From positions 1 through 7,222 of the forward strand of contig JADFUO010000281.1 of NCBI GenBank assembly GCA_015222115.1: 7,222 nucleotides of DNA, written 5' to 3'. This DNA comes from Bacteroidota bacterium. Lineage in GTDB: Bacteria; Bacteroidota; Bacteroidia; Bacteroidales; JADFUO01. The notes under the pieces were generated by a model. It was not told where the DNA came from and did not search any database. It saw only the letters and a list, made by a program, of their open reading frames with translations. Below are positions 6,382 through 7,222 of this stretch, in pieces (position 1 is the first letter of the stretch; the number at the start of each line of letters is the position of its first letter). The position numbers and the translations under genes were made by a program.

Positions 6382-6501
6382 AAATATTTCCCCGAAGATG
6401 CAAGATTTGATTTTTTCTTAGATAATACTTCTTTGGTGCGATTCGGAACTCCAGTTAAAGCAACCGGTAATTCTGTACGGTGTGTTAAAAATACTGAATA
6501 A
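6382..6501 (+). pseudogene. Possible 3' relic of a FISUMP-domain protein gene
   Basis: An open stretch of 39 codons ends at TAA (6499-6501) and is preceded in frame by TAA at 6379-6381; it has no start codon. Its translation contains FGTPVKATGNSVRCVKN near the C-terminus. A closing G-x-S-V-R-C-V/L-K-D/N motif at the extreme C-terminus is the signature ending of the 'Fibrobacter succinogenes major paralogous' domain, found in many secreted Bacteroidota proteins. The preceding DFFLDNTSLVRF segment fits the strand before it. Only the last third or less of the domain remains. It stops two bases before the inverted-repeat element, as if the rest of the gene was lost by rearrangement. The resemblance is recalled, not searched. 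Confidence 0.5.
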
Positions 6502-6503
6502 CG

Positions 6504-6710
6504 CGAATCAAGTGTTGAAATTTTATTAAACCACGAAGTAACACAATACCGATAGCTATCGGTATCACTAAGTATCACAAAGAAAAATTTTGATTCTCAT
6601 TAATATAGAAAAATTTTAAAAACGGGTAATTCTTTAGTCCTTAGGGTGACTTTGTGATATCCTTTGTGCATCCTTTGTGGTAAAAAAAGCCTATTTCAAC
6701 CCTTGATTCG
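6504..6710. repeat. 207-bp nested inverted repeat, MITE-like
   Basis: The ends CGAATCAAGTGTTGAAA (6504-6520) and TTTCAACCCTTGATTCG (6694-6710) are reverse complements at 16 of 17 positions. Further pairs are nested inside: ACCACGAAG (6530-6538) with CTTTGTGGT (6673-6681, 8 of 9), TATCACAAAG (6573-6582) with CTTTGTGATA (6650-6659, 10 of 10), and AAAATTTT blocks on either side of the centre near 6600. The left arm also contains the GATAGCTATC palindrome. There is no coding capacity. AATAAC occurs on both sides (6497-6502 and 6715-6720) but not exactly at the element's ends, so it is only weak evidence of a target duplication. Confidence 0.8.
6546..6565. repeat. Perfect 20-bp palindrome ATACCGATAGCTATCGGTAT
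   Basis: This palindrome is self-complementary over all 20 bases and shares the core CCGATAGCTATYGG with the palindrome at 2653-2689. It interrupts the left arm of the 207-bp inverted repeat and has no partner in the right arm, which suggests it was a later insertion or an independent structural unit. Confidence 0.85.
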
Positions 6711-6775
6711 AATTAATAACTGATACAAATGGGAAAACATACAACCATTTAACCATTTAGCCATCTAATTTCTAT

Positions 6776-6783
6776 TATCTTTG
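6776..6783 (+). promoter_or_regulatory. Possible Bacteroidota -7 element (TATCTTTG)
   Basis: TATCTTTG matches the Bacteroidota -7 consensus TAnnTTTG and ends five bases before the ATG of the ABC transporter gene. No clear TTTG is found 19-21 bases upstream; TTTAG at 6756-6760 is the nearest and is too close. If it is used, transcription would begin at or near the start codon, giving a leaderless or nearly leaderless mRNA. The motif is short enough to occur by chance in AT-rich DNA. Confidence 0.3.
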
Positions 6784-6788
6784 TATTT

Positions 6789-7222
6789 ATGTCAACGCAA
6801 TCACTTTTACTTGAAGTTAATAATCTGACGGTTGATTTTAAAACTGAAAATGAAAATGTCAGGGCTGTTGACGATATTAGTTTTTCCCTTAAAAAAGGTG
6901 AGGTTCTTGGTATTGTCGGGGAATCGGGTTCTGGTAAATCCGTTACTGCCCTCTCAATCATGCAGCTTATACAAACGCCGCCGGGTAAGATTATTTCCGG
7001 TGATATCAATTATTATGATCCTTCAGGCAATAAAATTGATCTTTCTTTACTTTCCAAAAAAAATATTCAATCTTTCAGGGGTAAAAAAATTGCAATGATA
7101 TTTCAGGAACCAATGACATCTTTAAATCCTGTTTACACATGCGGAAATCAAATTGTTGAAGCAATCAGGCAACACCAAAACATCTCTAAAAAGAAAGCAA
7201 AAGAAAAAACAATTGAACTCTT
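6789..7222 (+). CDS. Peptide ABC transporter ATP-binding protein (OppD/DppD type), 5' part
   Basis: The first 144 codons are visible and open through the right edge; translation starts at ATG 6789. The protein should be the cytoplasmic ATPase powering oligo- or dipeptide (or nickel-type) import. The opening LLLEVNNLTVDFKTENENVRAVDDISFSLKKGE is the characteristic start of this subfamily. Walker A GESGSGKS lies at 44-51, the Q-loop region IFQEPMTSLNP at 104-114 (Q106), and the long insert between them, with GKIISGDI and the RGKKIAMIFQEP strand, is typical of OppD/DppD rather than of other ABC ATPases. The signature motif, Walker B and the C-terminal oligopeptide-transporter extension lie beyond the window, so it cannot be told whether this is a single ATPase or the OppD-OppF fusion found in many Bacteroidota. 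It starts shortly after the intergenic repeat and is the only gene next to it on this strand. Confidence 0.9.
   Translation, partial: MSTQSLLLEVNNLTVDFKTENENVRAVDDISFSLKKGEVLGIVGESGSGKSVTALSIMQLIQTPPGKIISGDINYYDPSGNKIDLSLLSKKNIQSFRGKKIAMIFQEPMTSLNPVYTCGNQIVEAIRQHQNISKKKAKEKTIEL

Larger units (their letters stand above)
6310..6788. other. Intergenic gap between comF and the ABC transporter gene
   Basis: These 479 bases contain no intact gene. About 6310-6381 should carry the comF promoter, but no confident match was found. A short relic of a FISUMP-type coding sequence lies at 6382-6501. A 207-bp nested inverted repeat occupies 6504-6710. Then 6711-6788 is AT-rich with a small direct repeat (ACCATTT at 6743-6749, ACCATTT at 6752-6758, then GCCATCT) and a TATCTTTG promoter-like motif just before the next start codon. 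A minus-strand open frame of 66 codons (6378-6578) runs through both relic and repeat and is judged accidental. Confidence 0.7.

Noticed and set aside
6378..6578. 66-codon minus-strand open frame
   Set aside because: It overlaps the FISUMP-like relic antisense and runs into the inverted repeat; it has no recognisable domain.
6749..7098. Open frames on both strands over the start of the ABC transporter gene
   Set aside because: They are shadows of the OppD/DppD-type frame starting at 6789, which carries the Walker A and Q-loop motifs.

Overview
The window reads as a piece of a Bacteroidota chromosome, probably a Bacteroidales-like or related uncultured lineage. The evidence is a visibly AT-rich sequence, a GldH lipoprotein gene, a two-domain RNase HI of the viroplasmin type common in this phylum, a secreted lamin-tail-domain protein with an FlgD-like C-terminus, TAnnTTTG-like promoter text, and no clear Shine-Dalgarno sequences.

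Layout from left to right: RNase HI (68-706, minus); gldH (1066-1530, plus); ribF, riboflavin kinase/FAD synthetase (1619-2545, minus, GTG start); a secreted lamin-tail-domain protein of 874 residues (2814-5438, plus); a ComF-family phosphoribosyltransferase (5617-6309, minus); and the first 144 codons of an OppD/DppD-type ABC transporter ATPase that runs off the right edge (6789-7222, plus). Strands alternate strictly, so no two neighbours can share an operon. The genes belong to unrelated tasks (nucleic-acid housekeeping, envelope/gliding, flavin cofactors, secreted surface protein, DNA-uptake-type PRTase, peptide import). I do not see a functional cluster or defence system.

The unusual part is the intergenic DNA. 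All five gaps carry repeats. Family A is a purine/pyrimidine element containing two identical 17-mers; it occurs at 808-918, enclosed by an 18-bp imperfect inverted repeat, and at 5466-5585, where its purine part has grown into an 18-bp tandem array. Family B flanks ribF on both sides (1531-1622 and about 2575-2725). A CCGATAGCTATYGG palindrome occurs twice, each time inside another repeat. A 207-bp nested inverted repeat with 17-bp ends (6504-6710) looks like a MITE. Just upstream of that element lies a 39-codon open stretch (6382-6501) resembling the C-terminal end of a Fibrobacter-succinogenes-major-paralogous (FISUMP) domain protein, probably a gene relic.

No tRNA, rRNA, CRISPR array or transposase gene was seen. 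The coding genes are ordinary for the phylum. The interest lies in the repeats and the relic, and their genome-wide copy number cannot be judged from this window.
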